A stretch of 64,000 nucleotides of DNA from Treponema sp. (GCA_017525605.1 JAFXSM010000028.1:1-64000); one strand, 5' to 3'; positions 51,442-59,872 are shown, counted from the first letter of the stretch. The notes: generated from the letters alone by a model not told the origin. Made by a program: numbers and translations.

Positions 51442-52854
51442 TCAAAACATCTCCTCCGCCGTGACAATGCAAATTCCATTCTCTTCCGCAAACTGCCTCG
51501 CCTCTTTCGTGTAGCCGCTCCAGGAAAAGTACCAGAAACTGATTTGTGCATCGTCCTTTTTTCTGAGATTGGACAAATCTTTTTTGAGGTGCTTTGAAAG
51601 GTCAAAATCATTTACAGGACTGTTGTGAAATTTGGATTCAGCACTGATAATTTTCGACCTGTCCTCGTTTGCCGCAATAATGTCGACCTCAACATTTTTA
51701 TCCCACCAACGCCCTATCTGCGTAAAAACGAACGGCAACGAACGCTTTTTGTTCTGCAGGCGAAGCCACTCAATGCAAACGTCCTCAAATGGAAAAGAAG
51801 CAAATTCGTTCAGCTGCTGGGCGATTATCGTGTCATAAACAGTTTCCCAGTCGCCAAATTCAAGCGAAGAATAATTCGGAAACACGAATTTGTACCAGAA
51901 CAGGAAGAACGAATCACGAAGTTTGTAAATTCCGCGCTGCGCGTTTTGCTTTTCTTTCTCCGAACTCAAAACAGGGAATTCCCTGTTCACCATGCCAAGC
52001 TCAATCAGATTTTTCAGGTAAACAGAAAGTTTTCCTTTTTCAATGAGCGTTGACTGCTGAATCTCGTTGAAAGCAGTTTTTCCGGCCGCAATCGCCTGCA
52101 CAATCGTATTGTAAGTTGCAGGTTCGCGAAGTTCCTGCCGCATCAAAAATTCAGGTTCGCTATAAAGAATCGCACCCTTCCGAAGAATATTCGCACAAAT
52201 ATTCTCTTTGAGGCTCTTCTCCTCGTCAAACTGGCTCAGATAATACGGAACGCCTCCCAAAACGGAATATGCGATGATTTTATCGAAAGGATTCCAATTC
52301 GGAAAAAACTTTGAGGAATCGGAATAAGGCATCGGCATCATTTTATAAATTCCTGTCGCCCGACCATAAAGCGGATTTTTCTCGGAAAGGATTTCTTTTT
52401 CAATGTAGCTCATGGAACTTCCGCAAAGAATCAAAAGAAGATTCTGATTTTTCAGTTCCGTGTCCCAAAGTTTTTGAAGAATCGAAGGAATTTCAGGATT
52501 CTCGCGCGCCATATACGGAAATTCATCGATTACAACGATATTTTTCTGCTGACCAGAATGCGGAATATCCTTCATCGACAAAAGAGCCTGCTCCCAAGTT
52601 GAAAACTCCGTAATGTACTGGCTCTGCGGCAGATTGAACGAAAGAATCTTCCGGCTGAAATTCTTGAGCTGACTTTTGTCATCTGTTTGCGTGCAAGTAA
52701 AAAACACAGGATTTTTGCCCAGACAAAAGTGCGAGATTGTCTCGGTTTTTCCAATGCGCCGGCGACCATAAATGATAACAAGCTCACCTCGCCTAGATTC
52801 ATATCTTTCCTGCAAGAACGAAAGCTCGTCTTCCCTTCCAATAAATTTCACCAT
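51442..52854 (-). CDS. AAA ATPase of the archaeal-type ATPase_2/DUF234 group
   Basis: 470 aa. N-terminal ATPase: FIGREDELSFLQERY, Walker A-like IIYGRRRIGKTETI, Walker B VVIDEFPYMA, sensor LLILCGSSMSYIE. Then a winged-helix region (FNEIQQSTLIEKGKLSVYLK), and a DUF234-type C terminus with nuclease-like residues (VEVDIIAANEDRSKIISAESK, close to the D...ExK pattern). These proteins are common, often in many copies, in anaerobic bacteria and archaea; function unknown, a link to mobile elements or toxin-like systems is suspected. Probable leaderless start (see 52855-52905). Confidence 0.8.
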   Translation of the reverse strand: MVKFIGREDELSFLQERYESRRGELVIIYGRRRIGKTETISHFCLGKNPVFFTCTQTDDKSQLKNFSRKILSFNLPQSQYITEFSTWEQALLSMKDIPHSGQQKNIVVIDEFPYMARENPEIPSILQKLWDTELKNQNLLLILCGSSMSYIEKEILSEKNPLYGRATGIYKMMPMPYSDSSKFFPNWNPFDKIIAYSVLGGVPYYLSQFDEEKSLKENICANILRKGAILYSEPEFLMRQELREPATYNTIVQAIAAGKTAFNEIQQSTLIEKGKLSVYLKNLIELGMVNREFPVLSSEKEKQNAQRGIYKLRDSFFLFWYKFVFPNYSSLEFGDWETVYDTIIAQQLNEFASFPFEDVCIEWLRLQNKKRSLPFVFTQIGRWWDKNVEVDIIAANEDRSKIISAESKFHNSPVNDFDLSKHLKKDLSNLRKKDDAQISFWYFSWSGYTKEARQFAEENGICIVTAEEMF

Positions 52855-52905
52855 GCAGTCACATTAACTGTCAAATCGTGATTTGTCAAATCTAGATTTG
52901 ACAGT
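52855..52905 (-). promoter_or_regulatory. Promoter overlapped by three GATTTGACA boxes
   Basis: On the - strand TTGACA (52884-52889), 17-bp spacer, TAATGT (52861-52866), then 6 nt and the ATG. GATTTGACA occurs at 52884-52892 and 52869-52877 in this direction, and inverted at 52895-52903. The first and inverted copies make the near-perfect palindrome TGTCAAATCTAGATTTGACA. A regulator binding these boxes would cover the -35 and spacer. Confidence 0.55.
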
Positions 52906-53053
52906 TTTTTCTTAAAATTTCATTTCACTCTGTCACAGGATGACATAATAGAAGAGAAGATTGAAGAAAAAACCGAGGGAAAAATGGACTGTATAAAAAG
53001 CGAATAATTTTTCAAACGAAGCTAAAAAACTCGAATATAACTCGCTTGCACAA

Positions 53054-53206
53054 ATGCACATCGTTTTCTTTGGAAGCGGCGGATCCGCGCTTGTGGCTCG
53101 CTTTCTCGGCGAAAAAAATCAGAAACGCGCGAACGAGGTTTTCTCTTTTCTGATTTATGCGACAATCGTTGCGGGAATCCTTTTGAGCATTGCGGGCTGG
53201 TTCGCC
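53054..53206 (+). pseudogene. Fragment of a MATE-family efflux transporter
   Basis: About 50 residues starting MHIVFFGSGGSALVARFLGE and ending ILLSIAGW fit the second to third helix region of MATE transporters (GxGxSxLVSxxLGxxxxxxA). Both ends are lost; homology stops near 53206. No ribosome site. Confidence 0.6.
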
Positions 53207-53230
53207 ATATCCTGTAATATTTTTAATACT

Positions 53231-53352
53231 CGATTGAGTTCAGATGGATTCAAATAAGTAAATTTTATGACTTTTTGCCTAGATATTTTTAATTTAGCAT
53301 AAAAATCGAAAAAGTTCTATTCATTTTGATTCATCTGAACTCACTCAATTCT
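53231..53352. repeat. Imperfect long inverted repeat
   Basis: Left arm 53231-53255 contains GATTGAG-TTCAGATGGATTCAAAT; the right arm (53322-53352, read in reverse) contains AATTGAGTGAGTTCAGATG followed by AATCAAAAT. The arms differ by a 4-nt insertion and few changes and are about 65 bp apart. Could be a non-autonomous mobile-element end pair or a remnant. Confidence 0.6.
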
Positions 53353-53511
53353 AGATTTTACTTAAGGTTTTTACTTAAAATGGAGTACTATATTGGAATA
53401 ATTTTTCTTTCAAGTATTATCTAATTTAAACTTCAAGAAATTCGTGGGCCGTAGGTTTTTGACCTGCGGGATAAAGCATTTTAGAACAATTTTGCAATCT
53501 TTTTTCAAATT

Positions 53512-53550
53512 TTTACACAAACTTAACAATTCTTTAATTGCAATTTTACT
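53512..53550 (+). promoter_or_regulatory. Pho-box array before phoB
   Basis: Four hexamers at exact 11-bp steps: TTTACA (53512), TTAACA (53523), TTAATT (53534), TTTACT (53545). PhoB and PhoP bind direct repeats with 11-bp period, and TT(A/T)ACA is the Bacillus PhoP form. Suggests autoregulation of phoBR. Confidence 0.75.
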
Positions 53551-53571
53551 TAAATCATTTATAACTAAGAT
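53538..53571 (+). promoter_or_regulatory. phoB core promoter, leaderless type
   Basis: TTGCAA (53538-53543), 16-bp spacer, TATAAC (53560-53565), then 6 nt and the ATG; no Shine-Dalgarno. The -35 sits within the Pho-box array, as expected for an activated promoter. Confidence 0.6.
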
Positions 53572-54240
53572 ATGGTTTATATTCTTGAAGACGATGACAA
53601 CATCCGTAAGCTCATCAATTATTCACTAAAAAGTCAGGGATTTGAAGTTCAAGATTTTGCGCTGCCTTCTGCATTTTGGACGGCTCTTCAAACTAAAAAT
53701 CCGGATCTACTTTTGCTGGACATAATGCTTCCTGAAGAAGACGGTATTTCCATTCTAAAAAAGCTTCGTTCAAATCCGAAAACTTCTACAATTCCCGTAA
53801 TCATGCTTACCGCAAAAGATTCAGAATACGATGTTGTTACAGGCCTTGATTCTGGTGCTGACGATTATGTTACAAAACCTTTTGGAATGATGGCTCTTGT
53901 TTCCCGCATAAAAGCAGTTCTTCGCCGCTACGAAAAATCAGATTCCCATAAAGAACTTCTTGAGGCTGGCGGAATTAAAATTGATGAAAATCAGCATACA
54001 GTTTTTGCAGGCAACCAGCAGCTTTTTCTTACAGTCAAGGAATTCGACCTGCTTGTCCTGCTTATAAAGAATCGCGGAAATGTGCTTACCCGTGAACAGC
54101 TTCTTGAATCTGTATGGGGCCTTTCTTCCGAGATAGAAAGCCGCACCGTAGATGTTCACATTCGTACCCTGCGTGCAAAACTTGGTGAATATGAAAAAAA
54201 TATCGAAACAATCCGCGGAGTCGGATATAAGTTTAATTAG
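53572..54240 (+). CDS. phoB: Phosphate response regulator PhoB
   Basis: 222 aa OmpR-family regulator. Receiver: VYILEDDDNIRKLI, acceptor Asp in LLLLDIMLPEEDG, Thr in MLTAKDS, Lys in YVTKPFG. C-terminal winged helix with EFDLLVLLIKNRGNVLTREQ and SRTVDVHIRTLRAKLG. The Pho boxes in front, the kinase behind, and phosphate genes on both sides identify it as PhoB rather than another OmpR-type regulator. Confidence 0.9.
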   Translation: MVYILEDDDNIRKLINYSLKSQGFEVQDFALPSAFWTALQTKNPDLLLLDIMLPEEDGISILKKLRSNPKTSTIPVIMLTAKDSEYDVVTGLDSGADDYVTKPFGMMALVSRIKAVLRRYEKSDSHKELLEAGGIKIDENQHTVFAGNQQLFLTVKEFDLLVLLIKNRGNVLTREQLLESVWGLSSEIESRTVDVHIRTLRAKLGEYEKNIETIRGVGYKFN

Positions 54241-54267
54241 GAATGCAGAAAGCGAAATTAAGAATTG

Positions 54268-54364
54268 GGCGTGCCGGCAACAAGTTGCCGTCGTGCGTTC
54301 CGCAATTCCGCTGTCGCTCCAATGCCTTCGGCATCGCTTCGCGTTGCTCCATGCACTCACGCAT
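54268..54364 (+). repeat. Hairpin-rich GC-rich element between phoB and phoR
   Basis: About 95 bp of GC-rich DNA in an AT-rich setting, with inverted repeats CGGCAAC/GTTGCCG (54274-54290), GCCTTCGGC (54323 region) and ACGC/GCGT-type ends. It has no Shine-Dalgarno or coding sense and separates two genes that are usually adjacent. Looks like an interspersed repeat element. Confidence 0.6.
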
Positions 54365-54387
54365 TAACATAAAGGAGATTGCTCAAC

Positions 54388-55716
54388 ATGAAACCAAAAT
54401 CACTGACCTTTAGAATCTTCATCAACACTTTTTTTGTTGGAACTCTTATTTATTTTATCTGTGCGTTTTTATTCATTTCAAATATGTACGGATATTTTGA
54501 AAAGCAGATTTTTTCAGAACTTAAAACCGAAAGTTTATTTTTGGAAAATTCAGTCTTAAATCAACAATTGGACCATCTTTCCGAATTACAAACAGAAAAT
54601 CGTATAACACTTATCCACTCTGACGGAACCGTTTATTTTGACAATAAAGTTGATGCTGCCAAACTTGAAAATCATGGAGCAAGACAGGAATTCCTTGAGG
54701 CAAAAAACAACGGCTCAATTCAAATTTCCCGTTTCTCTTCCACAATGACAGAAAAAACTCTTTACTTTGCACGGCTTCTTCCAAATGGGGATGTCCTTAG
54801 AATCAGTTGCAATCAGCATTCTGTGTGGGTTCTTGTTTTAGGAATGAGTCAGATTTTGTTGATTATGCTGGTTATCGCAGTAATCATTTCAGGTTTGTCG
54901 GCTAACTGGATTAGTAAAAAAGTTGTTGAACCATTAAACACAATTGACTTTGAAAATCCGGAAGTTTCAGAAGTTTATGAAGAATTGAAACCATTTACCA
55001 AACGCATCATAGAAGAAAATTACGAAAAAGCGCAGAGGGAAGAACTTCGTCAGCAGTTTACGGCAAATGTAAGTCACGAATTAAAAACCCCTCTTACAAG
55101 CATTTCAGGCTTTGCAGAAATCTTAAAAGCTGGTGGAATAGATGAAGCCACAACAAAAGATTTTGCCTCATCAATTTATGATGAAAGCCAGCGGATGATA
55201 AATCTTGTAAACGACATTATCAGATTAAGCAAACTCGATGAAAAATCCATCAGTCTTGAAAAAGAAGCCTTGAGCCTGAGAGAAATGTGCCGCGAAGCAA
55301 TTGAAGCTGTTTCTGTTAATGCCAGAGCAAAAAATGTATCTATAAATCTTACCGGAGACTCCGGCTTAATCAACGGTGTACGGCCTGTTATTTATGAAAT
55401 GGTTTTTAATCTGATAGACAATGCCGTAAAATACAATGTTCCGGACGGAAAAGTAGAAATCAACATAAAAAACTTTATGGAATCAAACCGGGTATTTTTT
55501 ACAGTCCAAGATACAGGAATCGGAATCCCAGCCGCAGAAAAAGACCGAATTTTTGAACGCTTTTACCGCATAGACAAAAGCCGCTCAAAACAAAACGGCG
55601 GAACTGGGCTTGGCCTTTCAATTGTAAAGCACGCCGCAAAATATCACGATGCCAGCGTTCTTGTAAACAGCGAAGTTGGAAAAGGCAGCACTTTTACGGT
55701 AATTTTTCCAATGTAA
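54388..55716 (+). CDS. phoR: Phosphate sensor histidine kinase PhoR
   Basis: 442 aa. Two membrane helices (about 10-31 and 150-172) flank a periplasmic domain of about 115 aa (with ENRITLIHSDGTVYFDN). Cytoplasmic part: phospho-His in FTANVSHELKTPLTSISGFAEIL, N box NLIDNAVKYN, G1 VQDTGIGIP, F box FERFYRIDKSRS, G2 GGTGLGLSIVKH. No PAS domain is visible, unlike many PhoR proteins. The ATG at 54388 follows AAGGAG; 147 nt separate it from phoB. Pairs with the regulator upstream. Confidence 0.88.
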   Translation: MKPKSLTFRIFINTFFVGTLIYFICAFLFISNMYGYFEKQIFSELKTESLFLENSVLNQQLDHLSELQTENRITLIHSDGTVYFDNKVDAAKLENHGARQEFLEAKNNGSIQISRFSSTMTEKTLYFARLLPNGDVLRISCNQHSVWVLVLGMSQILLIMLVIAVIISGLSANWISKKVVEPLNTIDFENPEVSEVYEELKPFTKRIIEENYEKAQREELRQQFTANVSHELKTPLTSISGFAEILKAGGIDEATTKDFASSIYDESQRMINLVNDIIRLSKLDEKSISLEKEALSLREMCREAIEAVSVNARAKNVSINLTGDSGLINGVRPVIYEMVFNLIDNAVKYNVPDGKVEINIKNFMESNRVFFTVQDTGIGIPAAEKDRIFERFYRIDKSRSKQNGGTGLGLSIVKHAAKYHDASVLVNSEVGKGSTFTVIFPM

Positions 55717-55718
55717 AT

Positions 55719-55735
55719 TTTACATAAACTTAACA
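55719..55735 (+). promoter_or_regulatory. Pho box before the Na/Pi cotransporter gene
   Basis: TTTACA (55719-55724) and TTAACA (55730-55735), 11 bp apart, 45 bp before the gene. Same hexamers and spacing as the first pair in front of phoB. Confidence 0.65.
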
Positions 55736-55779
55736 AAAATAATATTCTAAAACTTCACTTCCGCTGTCATATTAACAAT

Positions 55780-57429
55780 ATGATTTGGAATGTAATATCT
55801 CAGATTGCGGGTTTTATTGGTGCTCTTTGTCTCCTTCTTTTTGGAATGAATATGCTTAGCAACGGTATTCAAAAGGGGGCCGGAAGCGGGCTGCAGAAGC
55901 TGCTTGGAAAAATTACTGGGAACCGTTTTTATGCGGTGCTTACTGGAATCGGAGTTACTGCCATTATCCAGAGTTCAGGAGCTACAACTGTTATGGTGGT
56001 TTCATTTGTAAATGCTGAGATTCTGACTCTGGAGCAGGCAATCGGCGTAATTTTTGGTGCAAACATTGGCACTACAGTCACTGCCTGGATTGTATCTTTT
56101 TTTGGATTCAGTTTTTCCATAGCGGCTATGGCAATTCCTCTTTTTGGATTGGGCTACATCATTAAATATTTTAAGAAATTCCGAATTCACAATTTTGCTG
56201 AATGTTTTATGGGGTTTGCTCTTTTGTTTATGGGGCTTGGGCTTCTTAAAGAAAGCCTGGAACTTGGACCCGCCGCTGCAAGACTTTTTACAGCAATAAA
56301 CAGCTGGGGAATTGGAGGAATCTTTTTAGGCGTGCTGATTGGTGCCATTATCACAGCTCTGATTCATTCAAGTTCCGCCATGACTGCAATTGTTCTGACT
56401 ATGGCAGCCAATGGAAGTTTAAGATGGGAACTTAGCGCAGCAATCGTTCTTGGAAGCAATATCGGTTCAACGGTGGATGCGGTAATGTCCAGTTTTGGTG
56501 CCAGCGTAAATGCCCGCCGTACAGCCCTTGTTCATGTGGCATTCAATGTTACGGGAACAGTCCTTGCCCTGCTAATTTTTAAACCTTTTCTTCAACTTAT
56601 AGATTTTATTGTCCCACTTAAACCTTCTGAAAATATTACAACTCACATTGCAATGCTTCATACAGTTTTTAATATCTGTGCGACTTTGTTGTTTATCCCG
56701 TTTGTTAATCAGATTGCAATAATTGCCCGTAAAGTCATTAAAGAAACTTCAGAAGAAAAAGACGAACATTACCATCTTCCTGCAATTCTTCCTCATTCAA
56801 GAATCAGTGCAGATTTATATTCCTACCAGATTCAGACTGAAATTACAAAAATGAGCGCAAAAGTTATGGAAATGTTTGATTCTGTGTGCAACAGTTTTGT
56901 AAATCCACAAAAAGCAGATGAAGAAAACGACCATGTAAAATATCTTGAAAACTACATTGATGAAATGAACGCCGCCATCACCGAATTTTTGCAGAAATGT
57001 TCGCGTCTTCCAAATGCAAATCATAACGATCGCCAGCATTTTTCTTCCCTTCTGCATGTAACTGATAATCTTGAGAATCTCAGCGATGAAACCTGTTCTT
57101 TGATGCACACAGTCCGAAAATATGTAACTGACACGGAATACAAAACGGATTCAAAACGCAGTCACGAAATCATGGATTATGTCGAAAGTGTCCGCATTTT
57201 CTTTGAACAGACTTGTGTCTACTTCACAATCGGTTCCTCAGCCGAAGAACGACTTTCCGGTGAAGCAATTGAACAAAAGATTGACAGAACTAAAAAAGAG
57301 CTCAAAAAGGCCAGCCGTAAACGTCTTGAATCTGGTGCCGATGTAAAAGAAGAACTTAATTACATGGATATGGTTCGCAAAATTGAACGAGCCGGCGATT
57401 GTGTTTATACAATGCTTCAGAGTGTGTAA
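55780..57429 (+). CDS. Na/Pi cotransporter with C-terminal PhoU-like domain
   Basis: 549 aa. NptA/PiT-II type: eight or so membrane helices in two inverted halves, with the repeat signatures QSSGATTVMVVSFV (about residue 65) and HSSSAMTAIVLTMAANG (about 195), and GANIGTT / GSNIGST. Residues 340-549 are helical and resemble PhoU (KMSAKVMEMFDSV, KIERAGDCVYTML). It would import phosphate with Na+. 63 nt after phoR, with its own Pho box. No ribosome site before the ATG. Confidence 0.92.
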   Translation: MIWNVISQIAGFIGALCLLLFGMNMLSNGIQKGAGSGLQKLLGKITGNRFYAVLTGIGVTAIIQSSGATTVMVVSFVNAEILTLEQAIGVIFGANIGTTVTAWIVSFFGFSFSIAAMAIPLFGLGYIIKYFKKFRIHNFAECFMGFALLFMGLGLLKESLELGPAAARLFTAINSWGIGGIFLGVLIGAIITALIHSSSAMTAIVLTMAANGSLRWELSAAIVLGSNIGSTVDAVMSSFGASVNARRTALVHVAFNVTGTVLALLIFKPFLQLIDFIVPLKPSENITTHIAMLHTVFNICATLLFIPFVNQIAIIARKVIKETSEEKDEHYHLPAILPHSRISADLYSYQIQTEITKMSAKVMEMFDSVCNSFVNPQKADEENDHVKYLENYIDEMNAAITEFLQKCSRLPNANHNDRQHFSSLLHVTDNLENLSDETCSLMHTVRKYVTDTEYKTDSKRSHEIMDYVESVRIFFEQTCVYFTIGSSAEERLSGEAIEQKIDRTKKELKKASRKRLESGADVKEELNYMDMVRKIERAGDCVYTMLQSV

Positions 57430-57432
57430 AAT

Positions 57433-58269
57433 TTACAAATACTTTTTCATTTCTTTACCTTCAACCCCAGCCAAAAGTTCAACAAAACCTTTTGCTGGAG
57501 AGGAATTAATTTTTGGAATGAGCACTTCTTCAATCTGGAAAAAGCCCACGTCACTGCTCATGAAAACTTCAATCTGAATTGGTTTTTCACTGCCCTGATG
57601 AATCTTTACGCTTTCGATAGAATTGGCAGAATATTTGTGAATGTCACCAACAGATGGCACTTTGTTCAGCTCCATTGGAATGCGGGCCCGACCTTTTGTC
57701 ATATCACAGCCATCCGCAATCAGAATAAGACCTGCTTCAATTGAATGAATGCGGCGGGTTCCCATGTGTCCAAGAATTCCTTCCATGGCCATAGAACGAA
57801 TTACAACGCTGCGGTTTAAATCAGATTTTTCTGGAAGGAACTTTGTAAGAACACGGTCAATAATAGGCTGAGCAAGAATGCCAGAATAAAGTTCGTGATC
57901 CTGCCGCCCGATTGTCATTCCAAAATCGTGAAAAAATCCTGCAAAAATAACAGCTGTAACACTGTCAGAAAAACTACCAGCCTGTTCAGTTTCCAGGGAA
58001 GTTTTTATTCCACCCTGATGCAAAATTTTCAGCATCTTAAGTGCATTGCGACACACAGTTCTCATATGAACAGGCCCGTGGTCATTATACCCAAGACGGA
58101 CAATAGAAACATTGTTTGCGTAATTCTGAACTGCTTCAATTTCCGGATCATCAATAAGTTCCTTTACCACAAGAAGTGGAAGCTGATCTTTTTCCTCTGT
58201 CAGTTCAATTATTTCGTTTGTAAGGGCAACTAATTTCTGGTCAACACTGATTTCTTTTGGACTTTTCAT
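57433..58269 (-). CDS. HD-domain phosphohydrolase
   Basis: 278 aa. Start at 58269 (MKSPKEIS), 6 nt after TATAAT; the longer frame to 58320 crosses the promoter and terminator. Metal-binding HD residues: His in YNDHGPVHMRTV, His-Asp in GFFHDFGMTIG, then DHELYSG, and Asp in IADGCDMTKGRARIP. Such proteins hydrolyse phosphate esters or nucleotides; the substrate is unknown. Lies between the Na/Pi transporter gene and phoA, so a role in phosphate metabolism is possible (inference). Confidence 0.8.
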   Translation of the reverse strand: MKSPKEISVDQKLVALTNEIIELTEEKDQLPLLVVKELIDDPEIEAVQNYANNVSIVRLGYNDHGPVHMRTVCRNALKMLKILHQGGIKTSLETEQAGSFSDSVTAVIFAGFFHDFGMTIGRQDHELYSGILAQPIIDRVLTKFLPEKSDLNRSVVIRSMAMEGILGHMGTRRIHSIEAGLILIADGCDMTKGRARIPMELNKVPSVGDIHKYSANSIESVKIHQGSEKPIQIEVFMSSDVGFFQIEEVLIPKINSSPAKGFVELLAGVEGKEMKKYL

Positions 58270-58305
58270 ACTTCGATTATACATACAATAATAACCCCCG
58301 TCCAA
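58270..58305 (-). promoter_or_regulatory. Promoter of the HD gene, leaderless type
   Basis: On the - strand TTGGAC (58300-58305), 18-bp spacer, TATAAT (58276-58281), 6 nt, then ATG. The -35 is part of the 3' arm of the phoA terminator hairpin. Confidence 0.6.
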
Positions 58306-58331
58306 CTTTAGGAAGAACAAGCCGGACGGGG
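58296..58331 (-). terminator. Terminator after phoA
   Basis: Arms CCCCGTCC / GGACGGGG with a 20-nt loop, followed by GTTATTATT on the - strand. The T-run is weak. Confidence 0.6.
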
Positions 58332-58341
58332 ATACTTCTTA

Positions 58342-59862
58342 TTAATCTTTCACAACCTTAGTAAGCTTTGCCACTTTTTTGTAGATTTCTGTGTTATCGT
58401 AGAAGCCTTTGAATTCTTCCTGACCGGCACCAAGGGCAAATACTGGAACTGGCAAACCTGTGTGGCTATTTGAAGTCCAACCAAGACCAGACTTAGCGTT
58501 GAGCACGTGAGTTATTGTTATTGTCAAAGGTTCGTAAGTTCCGTAAAGGTCGTATTCCTGCTGGTTACGAGATTTGTCTCCTCTGATTGTTTTTTCGTAA
58601 GCAGTTTTGATGCGACCGAGTTCGTAATCTGTGAGAACAAGACCACCATTTGTGTCTGAACCATTTGAGCCAGGCATTTTAAGGCCAAACAAAGCTTCAA
58701 CATCTTTCATCACATCATCAAAACTTGTACCGTTCTTTTTGTATGCAGAAACATAATCCGAATCATATTTTGCATAAGAGATTTTCTGGCCGTCCAATGT
58801 ACGGAAGAACAAATTGTAATCTGTTCCGGCATAACCGATTGTAAGTCCACCAGTTTCGTGGTCTGCAGTTACAAGAATCAGAGTTTCTTTTGGGTGCTTG
58901 TTGTAAAAGTCGATTGCTTCTTCTACAGCTTCACTCATAGCAAGTGTATCGGCAATTGAAGAGCGGGCGTCATTGGCATGGCAGGCCCAGTCAACTTTTC
59001 CACCTTCTACCATCATGAAAAAGCCTGTTTTGTTATCAAGAACTTCAATTCCTTTGCGAACATAATCGCGAAGTGACCATTCTCCATCTTTGCGGTCGTT
59101 GTCGTAGCTCATGGAATCTGAATCTGCAAGGGTTTCTGCAACTACAAGAGCTTTGTCGCCATTTTTAAGTGCATCCGCTGATTTTTGATCAAAACAAACT
59201 TTGTAACCTGCCTGCTTAGCAAGCTCATAAATTGAAGTTTTGTCTTTGTTTTTGTCCTGAGGTTCCATTAAAGCACCACCAGCAAAATAGTCAAAGTTTG
59301 AAACAACAAGTTCTTCACCAATTGCATAGTTTGATTTCCGGCTTGCCTGATGAGCGTAAGTTGCTGCGGGTGTTGCGTGATTCAAGTTTACTGTAGAAAT
59401 TACACCAATCTTGTATTTTTTCTGATCCCGAAGCTGTTCTGCAATTGTGCGGTACTTAATCTTTTTTGTAATGTCCACATTAATTGAAGAAGAATGAGTT
59501 TTGTAGCCAGTAAAAATTGATGTGGCAGTTGAAGCCGAATCTGGTGCAAAAGAAGTTGCATCGTAAGTGCTTGCCGAACCTGCTACAGGAAACTGATAAA
59601 AACTTAAAGCTTTCATTTCTGGTGAATCAGATGGATTTTCTGATTTTTTTACAACATCAACAATTCCTGCTGCATCGTTACCTGCATAGTAAGCAGCACT
59701 CTGAATCTGTGGATAGCTCATTCCATCCCCTACAAAAACAAACATGTATTTTGGAGTCCCTTTTCCTGTAACTGGAGCAGTAATTTTTGCTTCTGCATGA
59801 AGGCTTGCAGAAGCAACCAGCAATGTAGCCAAAACTAAAGCTGTTTTTTCTAATTTTTTCAT
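58342..59862 (-). CDS. phoA: Alkaline phosphatase
   Basis: 506 aa, exported (signal MKKLEKTALVLATLLVASAS). Catalytic Ser in DSASTATSIFTGYK, metal ligands in FVGDGMSYPQ, VEGGKVDWACHANDA and LVTADHETGG, and a late HTGLPVPVFALG. It frees phosphate from organic esters in the periplasm. AAGGA lies 6 nt before the ATG. A Pho box lies about 110 bp upstream, as expected for a gene induced by phosphate starvation. Confidence 0.95.
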   Translation of the reverse strand: MKKLEKTALVLATLLVASASLHAEAKITAPVTGKGTPKYMFVFVGDGMSYPQIQSAAYYAGNDAAGIVDVVKKSENPSDSPEMKALSFYQFPVAGSASTYDATSFAPDSASTATSIFTGYKTHSSSINVDITKKIKYRTIAEQLRDQKKYKIGVISTVNLNHATPAATYAHQASRKSNYAIGEELVVSNFDYFAGGALMEPQDKNKDKTSIYELAKQAGYKVCFDQKSADALKNGDKALVVAETLADSDSMSYDNDRKDGEWSLRDYVRKGIEVLDNKTGFFMMVEGGKVDWACHANDARSSIADTLAMSEAVEEAIDFYNKHPKETLILVTADHETGGLTIGYAGTDYNLFFRTLDGQKISYAKYDSDYVSAYKKNGTSFDDVMKDVEALFGLKMPGSNGSDTNGGLVLTDYELGRIKTAYEKTIRGDKSRNQQEYDLYGTYEPLTITITHVLNAKSGLGWTSNSHTGLPVPVFALGAGQEEFKGFYDNTEIYKKVAKLTKVVKD

Positions 59863-59872
59863 AAAAAATCCT

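Larger units (their letters stand above)
52906..53571. other. Gene-poor decayed region
   Basis: 666 bp with no intact gene. It holds a MATE-transporter fragment (53054-53206), an imperfect inverted repeat (53231-53352) and, at the right end, the phoB control region. The base composition changes here from the mixed style of the left part to an AT-rich style. Confidence 0.7.

Noticed and set aside
52867-52905. Hairpin with T-run as a + strand terminator
   Set aside because: No + strand gene ends before it, while the same bases give a good -35/spacer/-10 arrangement for the - strand ATPase gene. A double role cannot be excluded.
55764-55777. CTGTCAT at 55764 as an E. coli-type Pho box for the Na/Pi gene
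   Set aside because: The next half-site is not at 11-bp distance; the pair at 55719-55735 fits much better.
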